Positions 34,926-45,171 of a stretch of DNA of 64,000 nt are shown here, piece after piece. Under the pieces are notes generated by a model. It did not search any database and had not been told where the DNA came from. It saw only the letters and a program-made list of their open reading frames with translations. The DNA lies in NCBI RefSeq assembly GCF_002777255.1, contig NZ_CP017634.1, positions 2,182,903 to 2,246,902 on the forward strand, given 5' to 3'. This DNA is from Candidatus Formimonas warabiya (GTDB taxonomy: Bacteria > Bacillota > Dehalobacteriia > Dehalobacteriales > Dehalobacteriaceae). Position 1 is the first letter of the stretch. Every line of letters begins with the position of its first letter. Position numbers and translations under genes: made by a program.

Positions 34926-35747
34926 TTATTTTTCTCCTTTCTGGACAGCATCCATCAGCCTGTCGTATGCCGCCGTGTATTCCGGGGCCTCTGTTTGATA
35001 GAGTGCTCCGATGAGGAATTTGCCCTGATAATCTGCCGGATTCATTTTTGCTGCTGTCTTTACATGGACGGCGTTTTCTTTTTCCCATTTTAACATGTCC
35101 AGGGAGGTTCCCATTTTGTTCCGTCTGCCGTAACTGACGGGACACTGGGAGACTGCCTCAATGACCGAGAAACCTTTGTGTTGGGCGCCGGCGACAATGA
35201 GATCGGTTAACTGCTTGGCGTGATAGGTTGTGCCCCGGGCCACAAATGTAGCACCGGCCCCTTTGGTCAGCGCGCAGAGATCAAAGTTACGTTCCATCAT
35301 TCCGTAAGGAGCGGTCGTTGCCTTTTTTCCTGTAGGGGTAAGAGGGGAGTACTGGCCTCCGGTCATGCCATAAATATTATTGTTGATGATAATGGCCGTG
35401 AGGTCGATATTGCGCCGGCAGGCATGGATGAGATGATTGCCGCCGATGGCCGTGGCGTCTCCGTCCCCCATAAAAACAAAGACCTGTAATCGAGGTTCGG
35501 CCAGCTTTACCCCGGTGGCAAATGCCAATGCCCGTCCGTGGGTAGTGTGCAAGGTGTTGAAGTTTAAATAGGTGGTGGCCCGGGAAGAGCAGCCGATTCC
35601 TGAGACGATGATTGTCTCATCCTGGTTCATCTCCATTTCTTCCATGGCCCGGGCAAAAGCCCCCAGGACAATGCCGTTGCCGCAGCCCGGACACCAGATA
35701 TGGGGCAGACGGTCTTGCCGAAAGTATTTTTCATAGGCCCCCTGCAT
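34926..35747 (-). CDS. korB: 2-oxoacid:ferredoxin oxidoreductase beta subunit (TPP-binding)
   Basis: 273 residues. The TPP motif is GDGDATAIGGNHLIHACRRN, ending in INNNIYGMTGGQ. The N-terminal WCPGCGNGIVLGAFAR and GIGCSSRATTYLNFNTLHTTHG are typical of the Kor/Vor-type beta chain. The beta subunit holds thiamine diphosphate and one [4Fe-4S] centre. It abuts korA and korC without gaps. 2-oxoglutarate is the likely substrate given the icd and acn neighbours, though a branched-chain 2-oxoacid enzyme has the same motifs. Confidence 0.9.
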   Translation of the reverse strand: MQGAYEKYFRQDRLPHIWCPGCGNGIVLGAFARAMEEMEMNQDETIIVSGIGCSSRATTYLNFNTLHTTHGRALAFATGVKLAEPRLQVFVFMGDGDATAIGGNHLIHACRRNIDLTAIIINNNIYGMTGGQYSPLTPTGKKATTAPYGMMERNFDLCALTKGAGATFVARGTTYHAKQLTDLIVAGAQHKGFSVIEAVSQCPVSYGRRNKMGTSLDMLKWEKENAVHVKTAAKMNPADYQGKFLIGALYQTEAPEYTAAYDRLMDAVQKGEK

Positions 35748-36887
35748 TTAAAATACCCCCTTTATTCCGGCGATAATTTCTTCAGGGGTGACCAATTCCC
35801 CGTCTACCTTGTTTACGCCTACTACGGGGCAAGCACCGGCCACAATCCGTTCTACTTCCCTTTTCAATTGTCCCAGGTTCATTTCCGGTACGATCATCGC
35901 TTTTACCCCCAGGGCGATTTTTTTCAGTTCTGCCTCCGGGAAGGGCCAGATGGTAATAGGCCTGAACACCCCTACCTTGTATCCTTTACTATTTAAACGT
36001 TTCATCGCTTCTTTCGCGGACCGGGCCCCGCTGCCATAGGCTACCAGCACCACATCGGCTTCCTCTACATGGTCACTTTCCCATGCCAGAATTTCCGCCA
36101 AATGGCGATCAATTTTGGCCATCAAGCGTCGGTTCATGCGATCTACTTCCGCGGTCGCCATCGTCGCATATCCGCTTTCGTTATGGGTCAATCCGGTGAC
36201 ATGATATCGATACCCTGTGCCAAAGGGAGCCAGGACAGGAATGTGGTCTGCCTCGGCACTGTATGATACATATTCCCCTGCGCCTATTTCCGTTTTCTTG
36301 CGGTCAACTATTTCTAAGTCCTTTACTTCATCAAAATTAATCGGCTCTCTCAGGTGCCCGATCACTTCATCCATTAAAAAAATCACCGGTGTCATATATT
36401 TTTCCGCTAGATTCACGCACTTCACGGCTAGGGTATAACACTCCTTCACGGAAGATGGAGAAAGAACAATCACGGGGTGATCCCCATGGGTCCCCCATCT
36501 GGCCTGCAGCACATCCCCCTGGGCCGGACTGGTGGGAAGACCTGTCGACGGGCCGCCCCGCATTACATTCACGACCACGCAGGGGACCTCGGCGATACAA
36601 GCATAGCCCAGATTCTCCTGTTTCAAAGAGAAGCCGGGACCGCTGGTGGCCGTGAGCACTTTTTTACCGGTTAAGCTGGCCCCGATAATCACCGCCATCC
36701 CGGCGATTTCGTCTTCCATCTGAATAAATTTCCCGCCCAGCTTCGGAAGCTCCTTTGCCATCACTTCCGCAATTTCCGTGGAGGGAGTAATGGGATAGCC
36801 GCCAAAAAAGCGCACCCCTGCGGCCAAGGCGCCCAAAGCACAGGCCTCGTTTCCTTGGATCACTTCAATTCCTGTTTTCTTGGTCAT
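35748..36887 (-). CDS. korA: 2-oxoacid:ferredoxin oxidoreductase alpha subunit
   Basis: 379 residues from an ATG at 36887 with GGAGGTGG upstream; the longer frame to 36908 begins inside korD. It shows GNEACALGALAAGVRFFGGYPITPSTEIAE at the N-terminus (split here only by my reading: GGYPITPSTE is the alpha-chain signature) and GPGFSLKQENLGYA, MRGGPSTGLPTSPAQGDVLQ. The C-terminal domain-II segment is KVGVFRPITIWPFPE. It overlaps korD in an ATGA arrangement. Confidence 0.9.
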   Translation of the reverse strand: MTKKTGIEVIQGNEACALGALAAGVRFFGGYPITPSTEIAEVMAKELPKLGGKFIQMEDEIAGMAVIIGASLTGKKVLTATSGPGFSLKQENLGYACIAEVPCVVVNVMRGGPSTGLPTSPAQGDVLQARWGTHGDHPVIVLSPSSVKECYTLAVKCVNLAEKYMTPVIFLMDEVIGHLREPINFDEVKDLEIVDRKKTEIGAGEYVSYSAEADHIPVLAPFGTGYRYHVTGLTHNESGYATMATAEVDRMNRRLMAKIDRHLAEILAWESDHVEEADVVLVAYGSGARSAKEAMKRLNSKGYKVGVFRPITIWPFPEAELKKIALGVKAMIVPEMNLGQLKREVERIVAGACPVVGVNKVDGELVTPEEIIAGIKGVF

Positions 36888-37081
36888 GCTTCTGCCACCT
36901 CCAGGCAAAAATCAGGGCAATGGAACTGGCACATCTTACAGCCGGTGCACGAGTCCATATGATCAATCACTGCTTTGCCTAAATAATTTTCTGTAAAAAC
37001 ACCTTTGGGGCAGAGCCCGATACAGATCCCGCAGGCTTTGCAATAACGATCCGTGAGATGAACGATATATTTTTTTTCCAT
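36884..37081 (-). CDS. korD: 2-oxoacid:ferredoxin oxidoreductase delta (ferredoxin) subunit
   Basis: 65 residues from the ATG at 37081 (GGAGGAAA upstream); the longer frame to 37174 would add a spurious hydrophobic leader. Two [4Fe-4S] motifs, CKACGICIGLCPKGVF and CTGCKMCQFHCPDFCLE, as in KorD/PorD. It passes electrons from the catalytic subunits to free ferredoxin. It is the first gene of the korDABC set, 175 nt after icd. Confidence 0.88.
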   Translation of the reverse strand: MEKKYIVHLTDRYCKACGICIGLCPKGVFTENYLGKAVIDHMDSCTGCKMCQFHCPDFCLEVAEA

Positions 37082-37256
37082 ATTTTCCTCCCCGCAAACG
37101 AAACTTAATTGAGACAGGAGCAATGTGCAGAATAACGCCACAATGATCAATTGCAGCGTTATCTTGTTGAACATGAAACAATTCTTCCGCCTCTTGATGC
37201 TTTATCCCATGCTACTCAGAGAGCTCATTTTTCTTTTCTGATGCGCCAAAAGAAAA

Positions 37257-38468
37257 TTACCCCAGGGCGCTGAAACGGGTATCTATTTCTTTGAGAAAAT
37301 CTTTCGTCTGCACCACTTTTTTATCCGGAGACTCTGAAAGTTGGGCTAGATCTTTCGTCATCACCCCTTCTTCAATGGTTTTGATGGCCGCTTTTTCCAG
37401 TTTGTGCCCAAAATCCACCAGCTCATGAATGCCGTCTAATTCCCCCCGTTTCTTTAATGCGCCCGTCCAGGCAAACAAAGTTGCCATGGAATTTGTCGAC
37501 GTTTCTTTCCCCGCCAGATACTGGTAATAATGCCGGGTCACCGTTCCGTGCGCAGCCTCATATTCAAAGTAGCCGTCAGGGGATACTAAGACAGAGGTCA
37601 TCATGGCCAAACTGCCGAAGGCAGAAGCCACCATATCCGACATCACATCTCCATCATAATTTTTACATGCCCAGACGATTCCTCCCTCAGAGCGCATGAC
37701 CCGGGCCACCACATCGTCAATTAAGGTATAGAAATAATCAATTTTCGCCGCGGTAAATTTCTCCTGGTACTCATGCTCAAAAATCTCTTGGAAGATATCT
37801 TTAAACCGGTGGTCATATGTTTTGGAAATGGTATCCTTGGTGGCAAACCAGAGATCCATTTTTTGGTCAAGGGCAAAATTGAAACAGGATCTGGCGAAAC
37901 TCACAATTGATTGATCGATATTATGCATCCCCATCAGCACTCCGGGACCCTTAAAATCAAAAATAGTTTCCTTAGATACTTCACCATTTTCAGCTGTAAA
38001 TACCAGCTCTGCTTTTCCGGCTCCCGGCACCCGCATTTCCACACTCTTATAAAGATCCCCATAGGCATGCCTGGCAATGGAGATCGGTTTGGTCCACGGT
38101 TTTACAAAAGGCCTGATACTGTTGACAATGATGGGGGTGCGGAAGACAGTGCCGTCCAGAATGGATCTGATCGTAGCATTCGAACTTTTCCACATTTGCT
38201 TCAGGTGATACTCCTGAACCCTTTGGGCGTTAGGCGTAATCGTGGCACATTTCACGGCAACGCCATGTTTTTTTGTGGCCAGCGCAGCGTCTATGGTAAT
38301 CCGGTCATTGGTTTCATCCCGATTTTTTAAGCCCAGGTCGTAATACTCCGTTTTTAAATCAATGTAAGGATTCAGCAAGATCTCTTTAATCGCGTGCCAG
38401 ATGATCCGGGTCATCTCGTCGCCATCCATCTCCACTAAAGGTGTTTTCATTTGAATCTTCTTGTTCAT
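37257..38468 (-). CDS. icd: NADP-dependent isocitrate dehydrogenase (eukaryote-like type)
   Basis: 403 residues, the length and pattern of the homodimeric type II NADP-IDH of mitochondria and some bacteria: [18 protein letters not shown] at the start, [14 protein letters not shown] (substrate phosphate-site Ser/Asn), [12 protein letters not shown], and the metal/active-site [20 protein letters not shown]. It converts isocitrate to 2-oxoglutarate and CO2 with NADPH, or the reverse in reductive carboxylation. It lies between acnA and korD, making three consecutive steps in one block. Confidence 0.92.
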   Translation of the reverse strand: MNKKIQMKTPLVEMDGDEMTRIIWHAIKEILLNPYIDLKTEYYDLGLKNRDETNDRITIDAALATKKHGVAVKCATITPNAQRVQEYHLKQMWKSSNATIRSILDGTVFRTPIIVNSIRPFVKPWTKPISIARHAYGDLYKSVEMRVPGAGKAELVFTAENGEVSKETIFDFKGPGVLMGMHNIDQSIVSFARSCFNFALDQKMDLWFATKDTISKTYDHRFKDIFQEIFEHEYQEKFTAAKIDYFYTLIDDVVARVMRSEGGIVWACKNYDGDVMSDMVASAFGSLAMMTSVLVSPDGYFEYEAAHGTVTRHYYQYLAGKETSTNSMATLFAWTGALKKRGELDGIHELVDFGHKLEKAAIKTIEEGVMTKDLAQLSESPDKKVVQTKDFLKEIDTRFSALG

Positions 38469-38529
38469 ACGACTACCCCCTCTAAAAATTTATCCTCGTC
38501 ATCCATTCTTCCGGGAAAAATACATCGCC

Positions 38530-40455
38530 TTACCTATTTTGTTTTTTCATCCAGTTCAGGGTGCCGCCTCCGGAAAGGATCTTTCTCTGCCTGGCCGTGA
38601 GCAGTAATTTTACGGAAAATTCTTTTCCTGAGGTCAGATTGCGCACATTTAATTCTTCCGCACCATTTTCGACGGCAGCTTTCATCCCTTTCACGTCCAG
38701 TTGATCCCCTTGGGCAATGGTTTCATAGATCTTGGGATCGGCTAAAAGGAGGGGCACAATACCGAAATTCACCAGGTTATCACCGTGAATTCTCGCCATA
38801 GACTTGGCAATAACCGCTTTCACCCCCAGATACATGGGAGCTAAAGCAGCATGTTCCCTGCTGGAGCCTTGACCATAATTGTCGCCGCCCAAAATAATGC
38901 CGCCGCCTTTTTCTTTGGCCCGGCCGGGAAAAGTGGGATCGACCGGCTCAAATACGTGCTCAGCCATGGCCGGAATATTCGACCGCAGGGGAAGGATCTT
39001 GGCACCGGCCGGCATAATCTGATCCGTGGTAATGTTGTCCCCTACTTTCAAAAGCACTTCACCCTGAAGATCATCCGCCATCTCCTCCTGCACCGGCAAA
39101 GCTTTAATATTGGGTCCCCGCCGGATTTCCCTCTGATCAAAGGCAGGGAAAATAAACATGCTGTCATCAACGGCAAATCTTTCCGGTAAGGCCACAGACA
39201 CCGGTTCCCCCATACCGGCGGGATCGGTTATCACTCCTGTAATGGCACTAACAGCAGCAGTTTCCGGACTGACAAGATAAACCTGGGCATCCTTCGTTCC
39301 CGTCCGTCCTTTAAAGTTTCGATTAATGGTTCTTAGGGAAACCCCTGCCGATTTAGGCGATTGCCCCATGCCAATACAAGGACCGCAGGCGCATTCCAAA
39401 ACCCGGGCCCCAGATCTGATGATCTCGGCCAAACTGCCGTTATCCGCCAACATTTGAAATACCTGTCTGGAGCCACAGGCCAGAACCAGACTGACATCCG
39501 GATCAACTTTCTTCCCTTTGAGTATTTGCGCTGCCTTCATCAGATCCAAATAGGAAGAGTTGGTGCAGCTGCCGATTACCACCTGGTTAATCTTCATCCC
39601 AGCCAGTTCTTGAACGGTCTTCACATGATCCGGGCTATGGGGACAGGCCGCCAGGGGCTGCAACTCGTTCAAGGGAATGACCAATTCCTGATCATAGACG
39701 GCGTCCTCATCCTCAGACAGCGGCTTCCAGGCTTCTTCCCGATCTTGCGCTTTTAAGAATTCCCGGGTTATTTCATCACTGGGGAAAAGGGAAGAGGTGG
39801 CTCCGGTTTCGGCGCCCATATTCGTAATGGTGGCTCTTTCCGGCACGCTGAGCGTTTTTACCCCGTCACCGCTATATTCCAATACGGCTTTAAGTCCGCC
39901 CTTCACGGAAAGCCTTTTCAGCACTTCCAAAACAATATCCTTTGCACTGGCCCAAGGGGACAGTTGACCGGTCAGTTTAATGTTGATAATTTTAGGCATG
40001 GTCAGATAAAAGGGACCGCCCCCCATGGCTACAGCTACATCCAGGCCGCCTACCCCGATGGCCAGCATGCCTACACCACCTGCGGTCGGGGTATGGCTGT
40101 CCGCCCCTAAGAGGGTTTTTCCCGGTTCCGCAAAACGTTCCAAATTTACCTGGTGGCAAATACCGTTTCCCGGCCGGGAATAAATTACCCCAATGTTGGA
40201 CGCGACATCCTGCAGGAAAACATGATCGTCAGGGCTCTCAAAACCCGTCTGTAAAGTATTATGGTCTACATAGATCATACTTTTTTCTGTCTTTACCTGG
40301 GAAATACCCATTGCCTCAAACTGGAGAAAGGCCATGGTGCCGGTGGCATCCTGGACTAAAGTGTGATCAACTTTGATGCCGATTTCTTCACCTGCTTTCA
40401 TTTCTCCGCTCACCAAATGTTCTTGAATAATTTTTTGTGTGACTGTTAAACCCAT
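38530..40455 (-). CDS. acnA: Aconitate hydratase
   Basis: 641 residues, the compact aconitase typical of Clostridia and Deltaproteobacteria. The [4Fe-4S] ligand cysteines appear in IGSCTNSSY and CACGPCIGMG. Substrate-site segments are GADSHTPTAGGVGMLAIGVG and, in the swivelling C-terminal domain, GGDNYGQGSSREHAALAP. It interconverts citrate, cis-aconitate and isocitrate. It is encoded 61 nt upstream of icd. Together with the PrpF-type isomerase further upstream it could take aconitate isomers into the TCA route. Confidence 0.92.
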   Translation of the reverse strand: MGLTVTQKIIQEHLVSGEMKAGEEIGIKVDHTLVQDATGTMAFLQFEAMGISQVKTEKSMIYVDHNTLQTGFESPDDHVFLQDVASNIGVIYSRPGNGICHQVNLERFAEPGKTLLGADSHTPTAGGVGMLAIGVGGLDVAVAMGGGPFYLTMPKIINIKLTGQLSPWASAKDIVLEVLKRLSVKGGLKAVLEYSGDGVKTLSVPERATITNMGAETGATSSLFPSDEITREFLKAQDREEAWKPLSEDEDAVYDQELVIPLNELQPLAACPHSPDHVKTVQELAGMKINQVVIGSCTNSSYLDLMKAAQILKGKKVDPDVSLVLACGSRQVFQMLADNGSLAEIIRSGARVLECACGPCIGMGQSPKSAGVSLRTINRNFKGRTGTKDAQVYLVSPETAAVSAITGVITDPAGMGEPVSVALPERFAVDDSMFIFPAFDQREIRRGPNIKALPVQEEMADDLQGEVLLKVGDNITTDQIMPAGAKILPLRSNIPAMAEHVFEPVDPTFPGRAKEKGGGIILGGDNYGQGSSREHAALAPMYLGVKAVIAKSMARIHGDNLVNFGIVPLLLADPKIYETIAQGDQLDVKGMKAAVENGAEELNVRNLTSGKEFSVKLLLTARQRKILSGGGTLNWMKKQNR

Positions 40456-40558
40456 GGAAGCACCTCCTACAATTTTTCATCGGGTTCCTGCACCAACGAT
40501 TTCATTTCACCTGACACATGGAGTAAAAGAATCTCTCTCTCTGAATGAAGAACTTGCT

Positions 40559-41557
40559 TCAAGCAGAGAGTTTTTGGGAATGGGGATCCACGATTCCCAT
40601 TTCTTTCACGCCTGGTAATCTTTGCACTGTTCCCTTTATCTCAGGGGACATGACGATATCGGATACGGTCTCCCGGGACATGAGACGGAACCATTGAATC
40701 GCCCGGCTTAAGAGCTTGCGCCCGAAATGATAGGCAAAATTAAGATCGATCACATAGGCAAAGATGATATGCACCAGTATGAATGCCGCCATCATTTCCC
40801 CAGAAATGGTATCTGCCCAGAACCAGCGGATGATGCCGGTTACGCCCAGCACCGTCATAGTGAGGAAAATAATCAGGTACCAATATTTTTGTCCTGAATT
40901 ATACTCACCCTGAAAGGGATGCTTCTCTTTAGAAAACACACTGCGGATCGCCTGTTTCCACCAGGCAAGATCTTTACGGCCAAAAGAAAATACCGCTTTC
41001 ATCATGCGATTAAAATGGTACCGGTCAAAGAAAAAGAATAAAAAAGGAGAAGACAGCCAGATCACCGCTCCGCACTTATGAGCCATACTGACCAGCATGT
41101 AAAAGAAGTCATTCCAGTCCCGGCCAAAGTGGTTCATGGCAATGCCTGTGGCCGCCAGTAATAGATAACCGATGGCCATCCACCAGTGGACCAGTTTTTC
41201 CGTCAAGCGGTGCCTTGTGGCCACTATTTTCAGCTTCCCGTCCACCTGGGGGCAAGCCTGCACACAGCGATAACAACGGAGGCATTCCTCATCCACAATT
41301 TGCTCCAGCTGCAAGGATGTTCTTTCCGTCTGGAGGTCCACGCGTCTCCGCTCCCTCAAAACCACCGGACAGGCGTCCACACAGTTGCCGCAGGCGATAC
41401 AGGCCTTTTGCCCGGCTACCTCGTCACCGCCCTCCAAAAGGTTATTGGGGGAAATCCCGCTGGAGAGCAAACGAAACTTGGCCACCGGAGACCAGGGGGT
41501 ATCGAGAATGGCATGAATCAGCTCTCGGTTTTGTGATAAGGTTTTTAAACCCGGCAC
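40559..41557 (-). CDS. Fe-S / cytochrome b-type membrane subunit
   Basis: 332 residues. The N-terminal 115 residues hold two [4Fe-4S] motifs, CIACGNCVDACPVVL and CLRCYRCVQACPQ. Four transmembrane helices follow, with His residues positioned as in di-heme cytochrome b subunits (LVHWWMAIGYLL, MAHKCGAVIWL, ILVHIIFAYVIDL). It likely connects the flavoprotein/Fe-S pair encoded immediately upstream to the membrane quinone pool. The arrangement recalls TcuB, which reoxidises the tricarballylate dehydrogenase flavin, and also membrane subunits of fumarate reductases. Which acceptor is used cannot be told from sequence. Confidence 0.7.
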   Translation of the reverse strand: MPGLKTLSQNRELIHAILDTPWSPVAKFRLLSSGISPNNLLEGGDEVAGQKACIACGNCVDACPVVLRERRRVDLQTERTSLQLEQIVDEECLRCYRCVQACPQVDGKLKIVATRHRLTEKLVHWWMAIGYLLLAATGIAMNHFGRDWNDFFYMLVSMAHKCGAVIWLSSPFLFFFFDRYHFNRMMKAVFSFGRKDLAWWKQAIRSVFSKEKHPFQGEYNSGQKYWYLIIFLTMTVLGVTGIIRWFWADTISGEMMAAFILVHIIFAYVIDLNFAYHFGRKLLSRAIQWFRLMSRETVSDIVMSPEIKGTVQRLPGVKEMGIVDPHSQKLSA

Positions 41558-41573
41558 GATAGATCACCCTCTC

Positions 41574-43214
41574 TCAGTTCATACTCGCTCCGTTAGCACT
41601 TCTCACCTTCACTTCCTCCCGGGTATAATCGGGTAAGAGGATGGGAGAAATCAATCCATTATGGATGCCCAGGTCCTTCAATTGCTGATGGTACTTTTTG
41701 ACATGCTGCAGGGACGGCGCTCCTACTTGGGCGCTTTTGATATAGGTCACCGCACTGTGCGCGCTCCGATGACCAAAGACAAAGATATCTAATAAAGAGT
41801 TTCCGCCTAAACGGTTGATCCCCTGTACCCCACCGGAACACTCGCCCGCGGCATAAAGGCCGGGTACCTTTGTTCGCGCTTCCGGATCAATTTCCACGCC
41901 TCCGTTTTGGTAGTGCTGGGTAGGGAAAATCAAGATCGGTTCTTCCCGCACATTGATGCCGTATTCATGGAACCGGTGCACAATGCCGGCAAACATGCGG
42001 TCTAATTTGCCCGCATCACCCCGAATATTGATCAGCGGTGTATCCAGCCAGATGCCTGCTCTGCCGGTAGGGGTGGGAATCCCGTTTCCTCTGCCCTGCA
42101 CCTCCCGCAGGATACCGGAGGACACGGTGTCCCTCGTTTCCAGTTCGTTAATAAACCTTTCTCCTTTCACATTCACCAGTTGGGCCCCATTGCCGCGGCA
42201 AGCCTCGGTGATCAGCTGTCCCAGCATCTGCTCCGGCCACATGGCACCGGTGGGGTGGAATTGAATGTTCCCCATATGGAGCAGATTTGCTCCCGCCCGG
42301 TAAGCAATTACCAGCCCGTCGGCAGTGGCGCCGTAATGGTTGGTCGTGGGAAAATCGCAGGGATGCAGGCGGCCGATGCCGCCGGTAGCCAGAATCACAG
42401 CTTTTGCTTTCACCACCAGATATTCCCCGGTCTCCATATTCTGCAATAAGGCGCCCGTACATTTCCCCTCTTCATCCAGCAATAATTCCACTGCCGGCGT
42501 ATACTCTAAGAGGGGGATTTTTTGATTGCGGAATTCATCCCGGATCACGCGCATAAATTCCAAGCCGCTTAAATCTTTGCAGGAATGGACTCTTCTTCTC
42601 TGATGCCCCCCGGCAAAGGAGACGACAAAATCCCCGTTATCCTTGGTATCAAACATGCATCCCAAGTCTTTCAGCCACTCTACCATCAAAGGGGCATCAT
42701 GCACCAGGGTGCTGACTACATCCCTTTTGTTTTTAAAACGTCCCCCACCCATGGTATCCAGGAAGTGACGGTCCAGGGAGTCATTAGCCTGGGTAGCGGC
42801 GGCAATGCCCCCTTCTGCCATGACGGTATTGGAATCACCGATCCTGAGCTTGGTAGCCATCAAAACCCGGGCTCCCTTTTCCTGAGCAATCAAAGCAGCG
42901 GATACGCCCCCTCCCCCGGCGCCAATCACTAAAATATCCACATCATAGTCGATCTGGTTCAGATTCACCTGATCCGGGTCGACACAACTTCTGCCTTCCA
43001 GGAGATCCACCAGCTTATTGGTGAGTTTTTCCCCTTTGTTTGGTCCGATCCGTACTTCTTTAATGCTATCGGGCCGGTAATCGGGATGCCATTCATGGAG
43101 CAGCGCCTCCCGCTCGGCAAACGGCATGCGGGGAATCTCTTGACTGAGCCGAAAAGACCGGGTTTGTTCTAATTTCTTTATGGATTCTTGCATCATCATC
43201 GGATAGCCTGACAT
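41574..43214 (-). CDS. FrdA/SdhA-like FAD dehydrogenase subunit
   Basis: 546 residues. A 60-residue N-terminal extension (EREALLHEWHPDYRPDSI type) precedes the FAD-binding IDYDVDILVIGAGGGGVSAA. Catalytic-domain motifs are MAEGGIAAATQANDS, IQFHPTGAMWPEQML, GNGAQLVNVKGERFI and GLYAAGECSGGVQGINRLGG. This is the succinate dehydrogenase/fumarate reductase flavoprotein family, soluble N-extended branch. Usual substrates are fumarate/succinate; given aconitase and a PrpF-type isomerase in the operon, tricarballylate/aconitate is an alternative. The start has GGGGAGG upstream, and the gene is 12 nt after the Fe-S partner. Confidence 0.8.
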   Translation of the reverse strand: MSGYPMMMQESIKKLEQTRSFRLSQEIPRMPFAEREALLHEWHPDYRPDSIKEVRIGPNKGEKLTNKLVDLLEGRSCVDPDQVNLNQIDYDVDILVIGAGGGGVSAALIAQEKGARVLMATKLRIGDSNTVMAEGGIAAATQANDSLDRHFLDTMGGGRFKNKRDVVSTLVHDAPLMVEWLKDLGCMFDTKDNGDFVVSFAGGHQRRRVHSCKDLSGLEFMRVIRDEFRNQKIPLLEYTPAVELLLDEEGKCTGALLQNMETGEYLVVKAKAVILATGGIGRLHPCDFPTTNHYGATADGLVIAYRAGANLLHMGNIQFHPTGAMWPEQMLGQLITEACRGNGAQLVNVKGERFINELETRDTVSSGILREVQGRGNGIPTPTGRAGIWLDTPLINIRGDAGKLDRMFAGIVHRFHEYGINVREEPILIFPTQHYQNGGVEIDPEARTKVPGLYAAGECSGGVQGINRLGGNSLLDIFVFGHRSAHSAVTYIKSAQVGAPSLQHVKKYHQQLKDLGIHNGLISPILLPDYTREEVKVRSANGASMN

Positions 43215-43226
43215 GTTCCTCCCCCT

Positions 43227-43907
43227 TTACAGCTTCTCAAATTCTCTTTGATCATATTTTTTCTTCATTTCTTCTTCCGATAGGCCGGCTAGCGCGTGCA
43301 CCTCTCTATCAAACTTACCTGCCCGAACATCTTTGTTGCGCTCAATAATCTGTTGCGGCTTGGGCCGGACACTTTTGGAAAAATACCTGCGCACAAATAG
43401 GGCAATATGATAAGGAACCAGTTCACCTGTACACCGGGAAGCACATAAACCGCACATAATGCAATCAAAAGAAAGTTCCGCCGCTTTTTTCCAATCGCCC
43501 CGAAGAGCTGCCCCAATATAATCAATTGGTTTCAGATCTTGGGGACAGGCTTTGCTGCATGCACCGCAGCCTACGCATTTTTTGATTTCCGGATACAATT
43601 CCAGCAGATCCTGCGCCGGTCGATCAATTTTTCCCAAATCATAGATGGCTTTTTGGGTCGGGAAAAAGGGAATCTGGGTCAGATACATGCCGGGGACGAT
43701 TCTTTCCTGGCAGGCCAATCCCACATAAATTTTGTAGTCCCCCGGCACCCGGTAAAAGGTGCCGCAGGCCCCGCAAAACCCGCCCCGGCACCCGCAGCCC
43801 CGGGTAAACTTATATCCGATCCACTCCATAGCCGTCATAATGGTTAAACCGTCCGGTACCTGATAACTCCTTCCCATCACGTTGATCTCAATCAATCCTT
43901 CTCCCAT
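43227..43907 (-). CDS. FrdB-like iron-sulfur subunit
   Basis: 226 residues. The N-terminal plant-type ferredoxin-like domain has CGCRGGFCGACG and a distal Cys for [2Fe-2S]. The C-terminal helical domain has CVGCGACSKACP and CIMCGLCASRCTGEL for further clusters. It is the electron-transfer partner of the FAD subunit encoded next. The second Fe-S motif (C-x2-C-x2-C-x3-C) ends in Cys-Thr rather than Cys-Pro. It starts 43 nt after prpF with a GGAGG site. Confidence 0.8.
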   Translation of the reverse strand: MGEGLIEINVMGRSYQVPDGLTIMTAMEWIGYKFTRGCGCRGGFCGACGTFYRVPGDYKIYVGLACQERIVPGMYLTQIPFFPTQKAIYDLGKIDRPAQDLLELYPEIKKCVGCGACSKACPQDLKPIDYIGAALRGDWKKAAELSFDCIMCGLCASRCTGELVPYHIALFVRRYFSKSVRPKPQQIIERNKDVRAGKFDREVHALAGLSEEEMKKKYDQREFEKL

Positions 43908-43950
43908 TGTCCTACCTCCCTAGTTAAAATCAAAAACCGACAGCCTCCTG

Positions 43951-45147
43951 CTATTCATCAGACTTTTTCTTGGGTGGTGTTTCCAGCCGGATAGAAGCGA
44001 CCTTCCCTTTCGACACATAAACTTGGCCGTCCATCAAACGCCGGGCTGTTCTTGCCAAGGCCGCCTTGCGTAGAAGGATACTTTCCTGCACTTCTTCCAC
44101 ATCTACTTCCACTTCCAGTTTGCCGGAAGGATGACCAATCCGAATCTGATTCTGACCCCGGGCTTCCTGGGACAGCAAATCATAAACCACAGTGCCGGGA
44201 ATCTTGGCAGCAGTACCAGTGCAGACGGCACCGGTAACGGCATAAGCCTTATGAGGCTTCTGCATGGACATCATTCGTCCTACAATATCGATTTCATCTT
44301 CTTTGATCATTCTGCCGTCGGAAGCAGGATAAGTCTGAGCTTTCGCGACAAAGCAGACCTTCGGTATCGCCGGGCTCACAGCCTTGGCATTTCTCCAATC
44401 ATCCACCCGGCCGATTTTCACGGCAAAAATACCCCGGATTTCTTCCAGAGTATCCGTCAACTTGGGATTAGCATTCACCTCATCCGGCAGTTCTGTGCCC
44501 CTGATCCCCAGTTCCTCTGCGCCCACAAAAATCACCGGGTTAGCTGAATCCACAAAAGAAACGTGGAACTTTCCCTGGCTGGTATCAATGAGGTCTCTGG
44601 CCTTACCCGTAGGCAGCAGCTTTCCTGTCACCGAACCGGCTGAATCAAGGAAGTTGAGCACAATTCTGGCCCCTGTGCCCGGCACCCCGTCAATAGGAAA
44701 GTCCCCTTCCACCTTCGGTTTGCCGTTTTCCACAGGCACTTCCGCCACGATGATCTTTTTTGTGTTGGTATTAAATATGCGCACCGGGGTCACCGGCTCC
44801 ACCGCCGGAACCAAACCTTCATCAATCGCGTAGGGACCTACTGCTGAGGAGATATTGCCGCAGTTTCCCGAGTAATCGATCGTGGCATTGAACAGGCTGA
44901 CTTGCCCAAAGGTATAATCCACATCAGCGTCCTCCCGCGCCGACTTTCCGATAATGGCCATTTTGCTGGTGAGGGAGTCGGCGCCGCCCATGCCGTCAAT
45001 TTGCCTGGGATCCGGGCTCCCGTAAGCGGCAAGGATGGTCCGATCCCTCTCATCCGGATCCTTCGGCAGGTTTTCCGGCCGGAAAATCAAAGCCTTGCTA
45101 GTTCCCCCCCGATAAATAGTCACAGGAATATGCACCATCTCACTCAT
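43951..45147 (-). CDS. prpF: PrpF-family isomerase (AcnD-accessory / methylitaconate or aconitate isomerase)
   Basis: 398 residues of the PrpF/DUF453 fold, related to diaminopimelate epimerase. The signature N-terminus MVHIPVTIYRGGTSKALIF (substrate-binding RGGTSK loop) is present, with DGMGGADSLTSKMAIIG, DYSGNCGNISSAVGPYAID (catalytic Cys region), and HPSGKLEVEVDVEE near the end. Members shift C=C bonds in 2-methylaconitate, trans-aconitate or oxalomesaconate. With aconitase and a DASS transporter in the same block, aconitate isomerisation is a reasonable guess. A strong terminator-like hairpin precedes its start by about 25 nt. Confidence 0.85.
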   Translation of the reverse strand: MSEMVHIPVTIYRGGTSKALIFRPENLPKDPDERDRTILAAYGSPDPRQIDGMGGADSLTSKMAIIGKSAREDADVDYTFGQVSLFNATIDYSGNCGNISSAVGPYAIDEGLVPAVEPVTPVRIFNTNTKKIIVAEVPVENGKPKVEGDFPIDGVPGTGARIVLNFLDSAGSVTGKLLPTGKARDLIDTSQGKFHVSFVDSANPVIFVGAEELGIRGTELPDEVNANPKLTDTLEEIRGIFAVKIGRVDDWRNAKAVSPAIPKVCFVAKAQTYPASDGRMIKEDEIDIVGRMMSMQKPHKAYAVTGAVCTGTAAKIPGTVVYDLLSQEARGQNQIRIGHPSGKLEVEVDVEEVQESILLRKAALARTARRLMDGQVYVSKGKVASIRLETPPKKKSDE

Positions 45148-45171
45148 GATAAAGCCTCCTTTTAAGTTAAA